From contig DGKJ01000051.1 of NCBI GenBank assembly GCA_002387735.1, positions 1 through 43,209 of the forward strand: 43,209 nt of DNA, in the 5' to 3' direction. The translations under genes were made by a program, and so were the position numbers. The notes beneath the pieces were generated by a model that saw only the letters and a program-made list of their open reading frames with translations, made no database searches and was not told the DNA's origin. Each line of letters begins with the position of its first letter. Positions within the stretch are counted from its first letter, which is position 1. Source of the stretch: Bacteriovoracaceae bacterium UBA4573 (GTDB lineage: Bacteria; Bdellovibrionota; UBA1018; UBA923). Positions 1 through 8,288 of this stretch are shown here, one piece after another.

Positions 1-130
1 AACTTAGCCAGCAACCACTTCTCCCACCAGCAACATCTTCATTAAAGCCGAATAAGTGAGCATATACGGGTGTCTCCTTCACCCCACTTGTCGGCGCCCC
101 AAAAAATAACTTCAGTTTTTTTTAATATAC

Positions 131-865
131 TTATGAAAAGAGGAATAACTCTTGCTGGTCGAACTGACTTTCAATTCTCCGGCAAATGCCTTCGAAGTCC
201 TCGTTATACTTAACAAAATCGAGGTCGTCGGAGTCGATCACTAGCACTTTACCGTCGCTGTAACTACCAATCCATTCGTCGTAGTACCTGTTCAAATTAG
301 ATAGGTAGCCATCGGAAATTTTTTCCTCATACCCCCGACCTCGGGTCTGTATGTTTTTCCTAAGTTTCGGTAACGATTTGCGCAAATAGATTAAAAGGTC
401 CGGTGGAGTGAGGCTTGAACACATTTCTTTATAAAGCTCGAGATAATTTAAATAATCCCGTTTTTCCATGTGTCCGCTTTCATGCAAATTGCGCGCAAAT
501 ATATGTGCGTCTTCATATATACTGCGATCCTGAATAGCGCTATTGACTCCGCTGTTAATCATTTTGTGCGCGCGAAATCTGCTGTTTAGAAAAAAAATCT
601 GAATCGGAAACGACCAGCGGTTCATGTCGTCGTAAAAATCTTCAAGGTATGGATTATCAACTACTGTCTCAAAATGCGGCAACCACGAATACCGCTCGGA
701 TAACATGGATGTAAGCGTTGTTTTTCCGGTACCGATATTACCGGCGACCGCAATATACAGTTTTGGCCCATCTTTCTGAAGGCTTCTCAAAGAGCCATCG
801 ACCTCGGGTTTCACAATCGACGTGGAGATATTGCCGTTTTCGTTAGGAAAAACAATTTGTTCCAT
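131..865 (-). CDS. Deoxynucleoside kinase (dAK/dGK-type)
   Basis: Predicted to phosphorylate deoxynucleosides to their 5'-monophosphates in nucleotide salvage, in the cytoplasm. Counting from the ATG at 865, the protein is 244 aa. It has a P-loop (AGNIGTGKTT, about residues 41-50), an FETVVDNPYLEDFY segment typical of the substrate-binding region of the dNK family, a DRSIYED motif (about 113-119) and an arginine-rich lid (RGRGYE). The frame also opens 10 codons upstream at a TTG (895), but the ATG at 865 has a GGCGGA-like ribosome site just before it and is preferred. The specificity (dA, dG or both) cannot be read from sequence. It is transcribed away from the gene at 1001, leaving about 135 bases for divergent promoters. 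Confidence 0.88.
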   Translation of the reverse strand: MEQIVFPNENGNISTSIVKPEVDGSLRSLQKDGPKLYIAVAGNIGTGKTTLTSMLSERYSWLPHFETVVDNPYLEDFYDDMNRWSFPIQIFFLNSRFRAHKMINSGVNSAIQDRSIYEDAHIFARNLHESGHMEKRDYLNYLELYKEMCSSLTPPDLLIYLRKSLPKLRKNIQTRGRGYEEKISDGYLSNLNRYYDEWIGSYSDGKVLVIDSDDLDFVKYNEDFEGICRRIESQFDQQELFLFS

Positions 866-1000
866 GATCCGCCGTTTATTCGACGTTCGCACCAAGGTGT
901 CAAACTGCGTCGCGTCATTCCAGTTGATCGAATTTATGCTTACGGAGTTTTAAACCTGTACTAAAATCTAGACGGTAAATCAGGAGCATTCCTAAACATC

Positions 1001-1405
1001 ATGGTTAACGCAGAAGACGTCTTTAATCCGAAAGATTTTAAGTCCATCGAATTGGAAATTTCGATGAAAAACCTCACCACCCAAACCGAAGTGCGACCAG
1101 GGCCTATAAATACTCTGGTGGAAATCGGTGACAAGATGCTTACGTTCGAGTTTCCGGCGAAGTGTTGCAATATAAAACACAGCGTCTTCGTAGAAATCAG
1201 AAAAAGACTTCCCGACGAAACAAAATCATCGGAACTGTGTTCTTTGACGGGAAAAGTACTCGAAGCAGAAAACCTAACAGATTCCGAAATGCGTGTAGTG
1301 GTCAACGTGGTTCAGGTAGATGAACTTAGCTGGAACGCCTTGCTCAATATTTTTGATTCACGCCAAGCTCAAATCAGTGAATTTTTAAACGCTGTAAGAG
1401 GATAA
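1001..1405 (+). CDS. Small protein of unknown function, possibly PilZ-like
   Basis: 134 aa, no signal peptide or membrane segment. The predicted pattern is mostly beta strands followed by a C-terminal helix (from about WNALLNIF to the end). This and the phrase on helix-capped barrels in PilZ-like proteins suggest a small beta-barrel, but the RxxxR and DxSxxG motifs of c-di-GMP-binding PilZ domains are absent, so the assignment is weak. The stop is 4 bases before the GTG of the receiver-TPR gene, so the two are almost certainly one operon and may act together in signalling. An AGGAG lies about 14 bases before the ATG, which is unusually far for a ribosome site. Confidence 0.6.
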   Translation: MVNAEDVFNPKDFKSIELEISMKNLTTQTEVRPGPINTLVEIGDKMLTFEFPAKCCNIKHSVFVEIRKRLPDETKSSELCSLTGKVLEAENLTDSEMRVVVNVVQVDELSWNALLNIFDSRQAQISEFLNAVRG

Positions 1406-1409
1406 ATCA

Positions 1410-2735
1410 GTGTCTGCAACTCCAGAAAAAGAATCTGACATTTTTAAAAAATATCTCGCTACTAGAAAGGTGCTGATCGCGGATCCCAGCGCCACCTCAC
1501 GTTCTGGGTTGTTTAGAGTTTTTCAAGATTGCGGTTCGCCGCCCAATTCAGTGATTCTCGTAAATTCCTACGGACAAGCAAAAGAAACGATCAAAAATAT
1601 AAAGCCCCACATCGTAATTACCGAATTTGATATCGATCGACGTTCTGGAAGTGGGCTCGACCTGCTTATTGAACAAAGGCAGCAACAGCCCAAAGAAACG
1701 AAGGAGTGCCTTTTCGTAATCGCGACCAACAACACTTCGCAGTCAGCCGTTGCGAGAGCCGCCGAAGAAGATGTCGATGCTTTTATAATTAAACCCTTTA
1801 CTGTTGAAACCGTTCGAAAAACTCTCGTAAAGGCCGCGCTACTCAAACTAAAACCACCCGAGTATTTGCTGCTCGTAGAAAAGGGAAAGGAAGCGTTGAT
1901 CGCGCAAAACTACGATGAGGCTGAGAAACTTCTGGAACAAGCCGTGCCACTTGATCCCGCCCCATCTCTTGCACTTTACTACATAGGTATGACCAAGTTC
2001 GCACGGCAAATCACTGAGGAGGCTGAGGGCAAATACAATAAGGGTCTCGACTTCAACAAAATTCACTACAAATGCCTTGTAGGTCTCTACGAATTAATGG
2101 GTTCCCAAAAGCGGCACCACGAAGCCTATGAGGTTGTGAAACGAGTATCCCAATATTTTCCAGCAAATCCCAAACGCCTTTCGGAAGTATTGCGTTTGGC
2201 GATTATCACGCAACAGTACGACGACGTGGAAAAGTATTATCAAGCCTTCTGCAATATCGACGAACGAGACGACACATTGGTGAAATATGTTTGTGCCGCG
2301 CTTGTAGTTTGCGGCAAATATTACTTGGGCACCGGGGCCAGAAGTCGCGCCATGACACTTTTTCAGAAAGCATCTGCCACTGGCACAGGCAGAGCAAACA
2401 TTATTAAAGAGATCGTGCAGGCGCTTGTAGAAGCAAACTTGCCCAAAGATGCGCGCGATTATCAAAAAAAGTTTCCGCCGGAATTTCAAACAAGCAAGGA
2501 CTACCAACTACTGAATTTCGAGATCACCAATCTCGAGGGCCCGGTATCCGCTGTTATTCAGATCGGCAGAGAATTGCAAAAACAGAATATCCACAGTGAA
2601 CGCTTTTACGAAATTATGATCGGTCGTTCACAGGAATCGTCATTAAAAGATGCGGTCGAAGCTCTCGCTTACGAGGCTGCCAAAAATTATCCAGATAAAA
2701 AGGACCACTTCATGGCGCTCGCTAAAATATCTTAA
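1410..2735 (+). CDS. Degenerate receiver domain fused to TPR repeats
   Basis: 441 aa. Residues about 18-142 have the fold of a response-regulator receiver: strand VLIADPS, the central strand HIVITEFDI, FVIATNN and the conserved IIKPF lysine (K128). The residue that should be the phospho-accepting Asp is Glu (E72), and the acidic pocket has a single Asp (D25) instead of a pair. T106 and K128 are kept. Residues about 150-440 are helical TPR-like repeats, for example EALIAQNYDEAEKLLEQAVP. Glu at the acceptor position often mimics the phosphorylated state, so this may be a permanently 'on' or phosphorylation-independent adaptor. The GTG start is preceded by AGAGGA at good spacing. No output DNA-binding domain is present, so a protein-protein scaffold role is likely. 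Confidence 0.8.
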   Translation: MSATPEKESDIFKKYLATRKVLIADPSATSRSGLFRVFQDCGSPPNSVILVNSYGQAKETIKNIKPHIVITEFDIDRRSGSGLDLLIEQRQQQPKETKECLFVIATNNTSQSAVARAAEEDVDAFIIKPFTVETVRKTLVKAALLKLKPPEYLLLVEKGKEALIAQNYDEAEKLLEQAVPLDPAPSLALYYIGMTKFARQITEEAEGKYNKGLDFNKIHYKCLVGLYELMGSQKRHHEAYEVVKRVSQYFPANPKRLSEVLRLAIITQQYDDVEKYYQAFCNIDERDDTLVKYVCAALVVCGKYYLGTGARSRAMTLFQKASATGTGRANIIKEIVQALVEANLPKDARDYQKKFPPEFQTSKDYQLLNFEITNLEGPVSAVIQIGRELQKQNIHSERFYEIMIGRSQESSLKDAVEALAYEAAKNYPDKKDHFMALAKIS

Positions 2736-2745
2736 GCATCTTAGT

Positions 2746-3648
2746 TCATTTCGGAGTTTGGTTCAGTTTCTTATCGAGCTTGCCCACTAGAACTTCTATT
2801 TGAGTGCATTCCCGATTAGAGGGTTTGAGGGCCATTTCAATTTCGGCTGACGACTGACAGCGTTTTTGAAACAAGGTTAAATACTTTCTGGCTTGCCAGG
2901 CTGATTCAATCGAACCTTCTTCGGAAATTCTAAAATAAAGCTCTCCCAGTTCTAGCAAAACCTGGGATCGATCGATGGCACCGTTGTACTCCTTTTTTAA
3001 GTATTCAGCCGCTTCCTTCGATTTACCCTGAGCCTCAAGGTGGCGAGACTTTAGCACTATCAATCGATTTTCGTCCCGAATCGTATTGGGTCGCACGCCC
3101 GACAAAAGGGCTCCGATTTTTGGAAGCTTCTTTTGGCCCAAAAGTAATTCCGAATACTCTAACGCAGCATCCGTATAGTTAGGAACCGTTTCCAACGCTA
3201 ATTCGAATAGGCGTTCGGCTTCAACTTTCTTATCTAAAAGCGAATAACAATGTCCCTTTAAAACTATAGTTTGAATATTGTCCTGATCACCTTTTTCGAT
3301 TTTTTCTATTTCTGAAAGGCACTCACCTCCATTGAGGGAACCGGCGGCCACTTTGGCGGCTTGATATTTTTCGAAAGAATCGGTTCGCAGAAATTGCTCG
3401 GCATACAATCTTCTTTTTCCGCTAAGCCGCTGTCGTTCGCGATCTTCAACAGCGTGTTTTTCCGCAGCCACCAACGCTTCCAATGCTTCTTTTCTTTTTC
3501 CAGCCTGCATTAGGCGTTTAGATTCGTTTTCTAACTTTTCTAAGTAATTAACTCGAACTCCACCCTCACCCTTCATTTGGCGGTTTTCCGCGTTCGCAAC
3601 CGATAAATTCCCGAAAAGTAACAGTAATAAAAGTTGAGCCCTAACCAT
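2746..3648 (-). CDS. Secreted TPR-repeat protein
   Basis: 300 aa from the ATG at 3648. It opens with a clear Sec signal peptide (MVRAQLLLLLLFGNLSVANA, cleavage after ANA), so it should act in the periplasm. The rest is helical with TPR-like repeats, such as YTDAALEYSELLLGQKKLPK and IDRSQVLLELGELYFRISEE. The frame is open 27 codons further upstream, but that stretch would bury the signal peptide, so 3648 is chosen. This start overlaps the last 8 bases of the upstream desulfhydrase gene, which implies translational coupling. The specific partner is unknown. The end is 10 bases from the convergent receiver-TPR gene, with no terminator visible. Confidence 0.75.
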   Translation of the reverse strand: MVRAQLLLLLLFGNLSVANAENRQMKGEGGVRVNYLEKLENESKRLMQAGKRKEALEALVAAEKHAVEDRERQRLSGKRRLYAEQFLRTDSFEKYQAAKVAAGSLNGGECLSEIEKIEKGDQDNIQTIVLKGHCYSLLDKKVEAERLFELALETVPNYTDAALEYSELLLGQKKLPKIGALLSGVRPNTIRDENRLIVLKSRHLEAQGKSKEAAEYLKKEYNGAIDRSQVLLELGELYFRISEEGSIESAWQARKYLTLFQKRCQSSAEIEMALKPSNRECTQIEVLVGKLDKKLNQTPK

Positions 3649-4663
3649 GTAGCGCTTTTTCGATTTCGTTTTCATGAGCAAATATTGAAGGAAACCCACC
3701 GGTATGAACAAAAAGTATTTTTTTCCCAAAGTATTCGGCTCTTTGTCGAGATGCAGTTAACTCCTGAATCAAGCCGTACAATGCTTTACCGGTGTAAACG
3801 GGATCTAAAAGTATTCCATCGGCTCGACATGCCTGAACAATAAAATTATACAGCTGCGGGGATGCTTTCGCGTACCCAGGAGTAACGTAACCGTCGATGA
3901 TGTGAATATCAGCGGGCATAAAAGAAATCGGAAGGCGATGGCGTTGAATAGTGCTGAGGGCCACTTTTTTAGTCTTCGCAGCCATCTCCGGTGCGGTCTT
4001 GCAGACATTAAATCCCACTATTTTAGTGTTTTCGTGTTCGAACACGGTTTTGCCTAAAATAAGCCCGGCCTGAGTTCCTCCCGATCCGTTCGCTACGACG
4101 ATCGAATCAAATGGATACGGCACCTGCCCGGCTATCTCTTCGTATGCTAGCGCATAACCCATACCGCCGATATCGTCGCTTCCACCTTCGGCAATAAAGA
4201 ACGGACTGATTCCGTCGCGTTTTTTGAAAACCTCTGCCGCTTCCGCAAATACGATATCGATTCTTTCGAATTGCTCTGGAGTAATGAAACGGATGTCAGC
4301 CCCAAAAAGTGCATCGAGCAGTAAATTGCCAGTCAGTTGCCGTGAGGTCCCCTCGTCCCTTAAGAATAGGACGCATTCGAGACCCAATTGCCTACTTAAA
4401 ACAGCCGTAGCTCTGGCGTGATTACTTTGAGTCGCTCCACACGTGAATACCACTCGCGCTCCACGTTTTTTTGCGGCGGCAAAGTGTAGCTCTAATTTTC
4501 GAATCTTATTCCCGGTGGCGATAACGTGGGTCAGATCGTCCCTTTTCACAGCTATTTCTACCTCGGCAAATTTTGACGCCAGAGCAGATAACTTAGGGAG
4601 ACGCTCAATGGGCGTAGGGGTTCGGGCCAGATTGAGCTTGTCCACCATTGAAAACTTAGACAT
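3641..4663 (-). CDS. D-cysteine desulfhydrase / ACC deaminase family PLP enzyme
   Basis: 340 aa. Family proteins use PLP to split D-cysteine to pyruvate, ammonia and sulfide, or 1-aminocyclopropane-1-carboxylate to 2-oxobutyrate and ammonia. Family signatures are present: TPIERLPKLS, VKRDDLTH, the PLP lysine in TGNKIRKLE, the CGATQSNHAR segment with the catalytic serine, and a glycine-rich phosphate loop in NGSGGTQAGL. The length is normal. The GGNK found in most members is TGNK here. Desulfhydrase is favoured by the N-terminal sequence, but the true substrate could be another D-amino acid. The start lies only 20 bases from the divergent outer-membrane gene, so promoters must reach into coding sequence. 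Confidence 0.82.
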   Translation of the reverse strand: MSKFSMVDKLNLARTPTPIERLPKLSALASKFAEVEIAVKRDDLTHVIATGNKIRKLELHFAAAKKRGARVVFTCGATQSNHARATAVLSRQLGLECVLFLRDEGTSRQLTGNLLLDALFGADIRFITPEQFERIDIVFAEAAEVFKKRDGISPFFIAEGGSDDIGGMGYALAYEEIAGQVPYPFDSIVVANGSGGTQAGLILGKTVFEHENTKIVGFNVCKTAPEMAAKTKKVALSTIQRHRLPISFMPADIHIIDGYVTPGYAKASPQLYNFIVQACRADGILLDPVYTGKALYGLIQELTASRQRAEYFGKKILFVHTGGFPSIFAHENEIEKALHG

Positions 4664-4683
4664 ACTTGACCAAGAGAGTTGAT

Positions 4684-5940
4684 ATGCGCCCCATCACCTG
4701 GAGCACTGTGATTAAAACGCTGACCCATCTAAAAGTCAAAAATACTGCGCGATTCGCTTTTGCGATCACGCTAGCGTTTGGACTAGGTTCCTTCAATATT
4801 TCCACCGCTCAGTCACTTAAGACCATGGAAGAAAATGAAGTCGGACTAGATGCCCCCGTAGACTCGGAATCGTCCAATCGACTATTGCCGGCCGAAGAAG
4901 AAACCCGTCCGATCGACGCTGAAGAATTCCGTGTTCAGATTAAAAAGAAGAGTACCTCGGGTCGAGTAGTTCTACTCGATGATCCAACCGAAAATCGACC
5001 CAAACCCGGTAAAATCCTATTGTTAAAAAACGGCAAAGAAAACGTAGTGGCGGTGCGCGTTTTGAAAAACTATATTGGAAAATTTGCCGCCAAAACAGTT
5101 CTACCATTTGGCCCGGCGACCGAAATGAACCAGGAGTATCGCGCACTTAAAAAAATCGGCGATAAACTGATGGATATGATTCGCAAAGAGGAAATGAAAC
5201 GCGCCGGCGAAACTCTCACTGACGAAGAGCTTGCCAACGAGGTTGCACCAAACGACCAAGAGTTAGACCGAGGAATTCCTAAACCAAAGGCCTCACCGGC
5301 TCCGGTCACCAAGTCTGCGAAAAGCTCTCCTAAAGCTCCGGCAAAAAACCCCAACATGCCGGAACCTCTGTTTTCTAAAGACGGTGAGGAACTTTCCATT
5401 AACGACATCGAGGTTTTAGAAGAAGACGATATCGATATGGACGATCTCGCGGTTCAGGAGACTCGTAACTTAGAACCTCTCAAACACGCTCTTTCAGTCC
5501 AATACGCCGGTATAAAAAACGTAGATCAACACGAAGCCGTTACTTCTTATAATGGAATCGGGCTTCGTTATTCCTACAATTTGTCGCAGCGAGTACTGCT
5601 TAAAAAGAGCACGCCCGACATGTTGAGCGCCGAAATTGGCGCGTTTTACTACAAGATCGCGGCATTTAGGGAAAGCACTGACGAATTGACGTTAATGCCG
5701 ATTTTAATTACCGGTCGGTACGGAATCTTGTTAGGTGAAAACTTTCATCTCTATGGTTATGCCGGGTTTATGTTCAACAATATTACATCGAGTCAAAACA
5801 TCGACCTCTCAACCACAACGGTAGATCAGCCGAGAACGGCCCTCGGAATAGGGCTAAACGTAAAACTCGGCCCGGCGTGGGCCCTACGGGGAGATTTTGG
5901 TACTGACATGTTCGGCGTGGGCGCGGTATTAAAATTTTAA
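4684..5940 (+). CDS. Outer-membrane beta-barrel protein with charged linker
   Basis: 418 aa from the ATG at 4684. An N-terminal signal peptide (hydrophobic core FAFAITLAFGLGSF, cleavage near STAQS) is followed by an acidic and proline/lysine-rich periplasmic region (about residues 60-260, including a PKASPAPVTKSAKSSPKAP stretch). The C-terminal 150 residues alternate polar and hydrophobic residues as in small outer-membrane barrels and end in phenylalanine (GAVLKF), the usual BAM recognition signal. A GAGAG ribosome site precedes 4684. A GTG at 4708 with GGAG before it is an alternative start giving a shorter signal. The LptM lipoprotein gene follows immediately. Function is unknown; porin-like or surface-adhesion roles are possible. 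Confidence 0.75.
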   Translation: MRPITWSTVIKTLTHLKVKNTARFAFAITLAFGLGSFNISTAQSLKTMEENEVGLDAPVDSESSNRLLPAEEETRPIDAEEFRVQIKKKSTSGRVVLLDDPTENRPKPGKILLLKNGKENVVAVRVLKNYIGKFAAKTVLPFGPATEMNQEYRALKKIGDKLMDMIRKEEMKRAGETLTDEELANEVAPNDQELDRGIPKPKASPAPVTKSAKSSPKAPAKNPNMPEPLFSKDGEELSINDIEVLEEDDIDMDDLAVQETRNLEPLKHALSVQYAGIKNVDQHEAVTSYNGIGLRYSYNLSQRVLLKKSTPDMLSAEIGAFYYKIAAFRESTDELTLMPILITGRYGILLGENFHLYGYAGFMFNNITSSQNIDLSTTTVDQPRTALGIGLNVKLGPAWALRGDFGTDMFGVGAVLKF

Positions 5941-6144
5941 ATGACTCACTTGCCACGGTTTTTAATTTTATTGTTCACGTCGGCTTCAATCGCTTGTGGC
6001 GTAAAGGGCCCGCCTTTGCCGCCAGAAGACTATCGCGATACTGATTCAGAACCGATATCAACTCTTAAACAAAGCCCAAAACCTTCGGCATCTCCAAGCA
6101 CCGCCCCAAAAAAGAAAAATGCCAAAACTAAAACCGGACGTTAA
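5941..6144 (+). CDS. lptM: LptM-type small lipoprotein (YifL family)
   Basis: 67 aa. It has a short signal sequence, the lipobox SIAC and, directly after the lipid-bearing cysteine, the family hallmark CGVKGPPLPP (compare CGQKGPLYLP in E. coli YifL). LptM helps the LPS translocon LptD/LptE mature in the outer membrane. The tail is a low-complexity Pro/Ser/Lys stretch, as usual. The start abuts the stop of the barrel protein and the gene overlaps lysA by 26 bases. The lptM-lysA order also occurs in Proteobacteria, which supports the call. Confidence 0.82.
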   Translation: MTHLPRFLILLFTSASIACGVKGPPLPPEDYRDTDSEPISTLKQSPKPSASPSTAPKKKNAKTKTGR

Positions 6145-7411
6145 ACGATTCGACGACCCGTCGAAAACTTTGGATGGATTCAGTTATCGTCGAGGCGAGC
6201 TATATTGCGAGAGCGTTTCGCTTTCTGAAATAGCCCGCGAACTCGGAACACCTGTTTACGTTTATAGCCAAAACGGAATTATTAACCGTACCCGTCGCCT
6301 ACAAAAATCTCTTGAACCACTTGAAGACCGCGCGGGAATACGCTTTGCCGTCAAAGCTTCTAGCAACATTCACATACTGTCGTTACTAACAAAGTTAGGA
6401 TGCGGCGCCGATATTGTGAGTGGCGGCGAATTATTTCGAGCTTCGTTAGCTCAAATTCCACCAGATAAGATTGTATTTTCCGGCGTCGGCAAAACTGAAG
6501 AAGAAATTTCTCGCGCAATAGTCGCCGGAATTGAGCTCTTCAATGTCGAGTCACTTTCGGAGGTCGAGCTACTCAATGTTGTCGCTCAAAAACACAACAC
6601 CAATGTCGATATCGCCTTGCGATTTAATCCAAATATTTCGGCGCAAACACACAGGCACATTTCTACTGGGCTTAAAAACAGCAAGTTTGGTCTAACTTCT
6701 GACGAGTTTTGGGCGGCGGTAACCATGAGCGAAAAGCTCCCGCGCATCAAATTAATTGGAATAAGTTGCCATATTGGAAGTCAAATTACTGACCTTCGGC
6801 CCTTTCGGCGAGCCTGGGAACAGCTGTTGATTCTGGCTAAAAAAGTGAAACATATCACTACGCTCGATATCGGCGGCGGTTTAGGCATAGATTATCAATG
6901 TCCAATTGAATCTGCCGCATTGGAAGATTACGGAAAAGCGATTGTTACCTTCTTCAAAAGCGAGCCGTATAAAATTTTAGTCGAGCCCGGGAGGTCGCTG
7001 GTAGGCCCAACGGGTGTTTTGGTGTCGAAACTTTTACATCTTAAAAAACGAACCAATCGAAATATTGCAGTGCTGGACGCGGGTATGAATGATCTATTGC
7101 GCCCCGCACTCTATGGAGCAACCCACGGAATCTTTCCCCTGCGATCGCGTGCACCGGGCGCTAAATCGATCGTCTGTGATGTTGTAGGGCCGATTTGCGA
7201 AAGCGCGGATTTATTCTTGAAGTCGCAGCCTCTCCCAATTTGGGGGTCCGATTCCATTTATGCACTCGGTTGCGCTGGCGCTTACGGCATGTCGATGGCC
7301 AGTCAATATAACTCGCGCGGACGACCGCCCGAGGTTTTGGTAGACCGCGATCAGTACCGCGTTATTCGCCGGCGTGAAACTAATTTGGATCTCGTTAATC
7401 ACGAGCTTTAG
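6119..7411 (+). CDS. lysA: Diaminopimelate decarboxylase
   Basis: 430 aa fold type III PLP enzyme that makes L-lysine from meso-diaminopimelate, the last step of the biosynthetic pathway. Visible signatures are the PLP lysine in FAVKAS, CGADIVSGGE, the HIGSQI strand, the phosphate-binding GGGLGIDY, EPGRSLVGPTG, DAGMNDLLRPALYGA, and the C-terminal CAGAYGMSMASQYNSRGRP. Length is normal. The ATG lies inside lptM, and an in-frame TTG at about 6168 could also serve, but the extra N-terminal residues match family length. It lies 79 bases upstream of etfB, with a separate promoter between. Its presence beside lysine-degrading genes shows the cell both makes and breaks down lysine. Confidence 0.95.
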   Translation: MPKLKPDVKRFDDPSKTLDGFSYRRGELYCESVSLSEIARELGTPVYVYSQNGIINRTRRLQKSLEPLEDRAGIRFAVKASSNIHILSLLTKLGCGADIVSGGELFRASLAQIPPDKIVFSGVGKTEEEISRAIVAGIELFNVESLSEVELLNVVAQKHNTNVDIALRFNPNISAQTHRHISTGLKNSKFGLTSDEFWAAVTMSEKLPRIKLIGISCHIGSQITDLRPFRRAWEQLLILAKKVKHITTLDIGGGLGIDYQCPIESAALEDYGKAIVTFFKSEPYKILVEPGRSLVGPTGVLVSKLLHLKKRTNRNIAVLDAGMNDLLRPALYGATHGIFPLRSRAPGAKSIVCDVVGPICESADLFLKSQPLPIWGSDSIYALGCAGAYGMSMASQYNSRGRPPEVLVDRDQYRVIRRRETNLDLVNHEL

Positions 7412-7425
7412 CGCCGGTTTTAAGA

Positions 7426-7453
7426 TTGACTACTCGATCTAATCGAATACTGT
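7426..7453 (+). promoter_or_regulatory. Putative sigma-70 promoter of etfBA with internal inverted repeat
   Basis: TTGACT (7426-7431), a 16-base spacer, then TACTGT (7448-7453), about 37 bases before the etfB start. The -10 match is only partial. A perfect inverted repeat TCGAT-CTA-ATCGA (7434-7446) fills the spacer, the classic position for a repressor operator. The etfB ribosome site GGGGAG is at about 7480. Confidence 0.4.
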
Positions 7454-7490
7454 TGAACCGTCACACTGTCTAACTATTGGGGAGTTTTAA

Positions 7491-8264
7491 ATGAATATTT
7501 TCGTGTGTATTAAACAGGTCCCCGCGACCGAAACCAAAATTAAAATCAATGGTTCTGGAACAGGCATAGATACCACCGGCGTAAAGTGGATCATGTCGCC
7601 CTACGATGAGTTTGCAGTTGAAGAGGCCCTGCGTTTAAAAGAAAAAAACGCAGGAAGTACCGTGACCGTTTTTAGTGCTGGTCCCAGTAGAATAGCGGAA
7701 ACCCTGCGCACCGCATTAGCCATGGGTTGTGACAACGCTGTGTGTGTAGACACTCCAGAAGAAATCGACAGTTTTCAAGCAGCTAAATGTTTGGCTGAAG
7801 CAATTCGCAAAGAAGGTAAGCCCGACGTGATCTTCACTGGCAAACAAGCGATCGACGATGATTGCGCTCAGGTAAGTCAGTTGTTGGCCACGTTTTTGGA
7901 GCTCCCTTACGCTACGGTGGTATTAAACGCGGAGTACGGTAGTGGTCAAATCACGGTTAAACGTGAGACGGAAGGGGGAACAATTGAAATTATTGCGCTT
8001 CCAACCCCTTGCTTGATTGCCGCGCAAAAGGGCCTCAATGAACCGCGTTTCGCCTCGCTGCCCAACATCATGAAGGCAAAGAAAAAAGAAATTAAAACGC
8101 ATCCCATGGCCTCTCTCGGAGTGACCGATGCCGATCGCAAGATAAAGCTAGTAAATATGCAATTGCCGCCGGCCAAAGCTGCCGGAAAGAAACTGGCAGG
8201 CGACGCGGCCGCACAGTCTAAAGATCTCGTAAAGCTGTTGCGCGAAGAAGCTAAAGTTCTCTAA
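7491..8264 (+). CDS. etfB: Electron transfer flavoprotein, beta subunit
   Basis: 257 aa. Together with EtfA it forms the soluble FAD-containing carrier that collects electrons from acyl-CoA and other dehydrogenases. It starts with the family pattern MNIFVCIKQVPATETKIKI and includes MSPYDEFAVEEALRLKE and the TGKQAIDDDCAQV region that binds AMP/FAD. Length is normal. Ribosome site GGGGAG before ATG. First gene of the etfB-etfA-EtfD operon, 24 bases before etfA. Confidence 0.95.
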   Translation: MNIFVCIKQVPATETKIKINGSGTGIDTTGVKWIMSPYDEFAVEEALRLKEKNAGSTVTVFSAGPSRIAETLRTALAMGCDNAVCVDTPEEIDSFQAAKCLAEAIRKEGKPDVIFTGKQAIDDDCAQVSQLLATFLELPYATVVLNAEYGSGQITVKRETEGGTIEIIALPTPCLIAAQKGLNEPRFASLPNIMKAKKKEIKTHPMASLGVTDADRKIKLVNMQLPPAKAAGKKLAGDAAAQSKDLVKLLREEAKVL

Positions 8265-8288
8265 TTACATTCATAGGAGCATTTTCAA

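Noticed and set aside
1..130. Minus-strand frames open to the left edge, including a 19-codon reading frame at 4-63 and a longer frame starting at a GTG near 82
   Set aside because: The short one has a stop almost at once. The longer one lacks a ribosome site and cannot be judged from so few residues. The rest of the 130 bases shows nothing clear.
961..1305. Minus-strand reading frames opposite the small PilZ-like gene
   Set aside because: They are antisense shadows with no ribosome site or protein-like composition.
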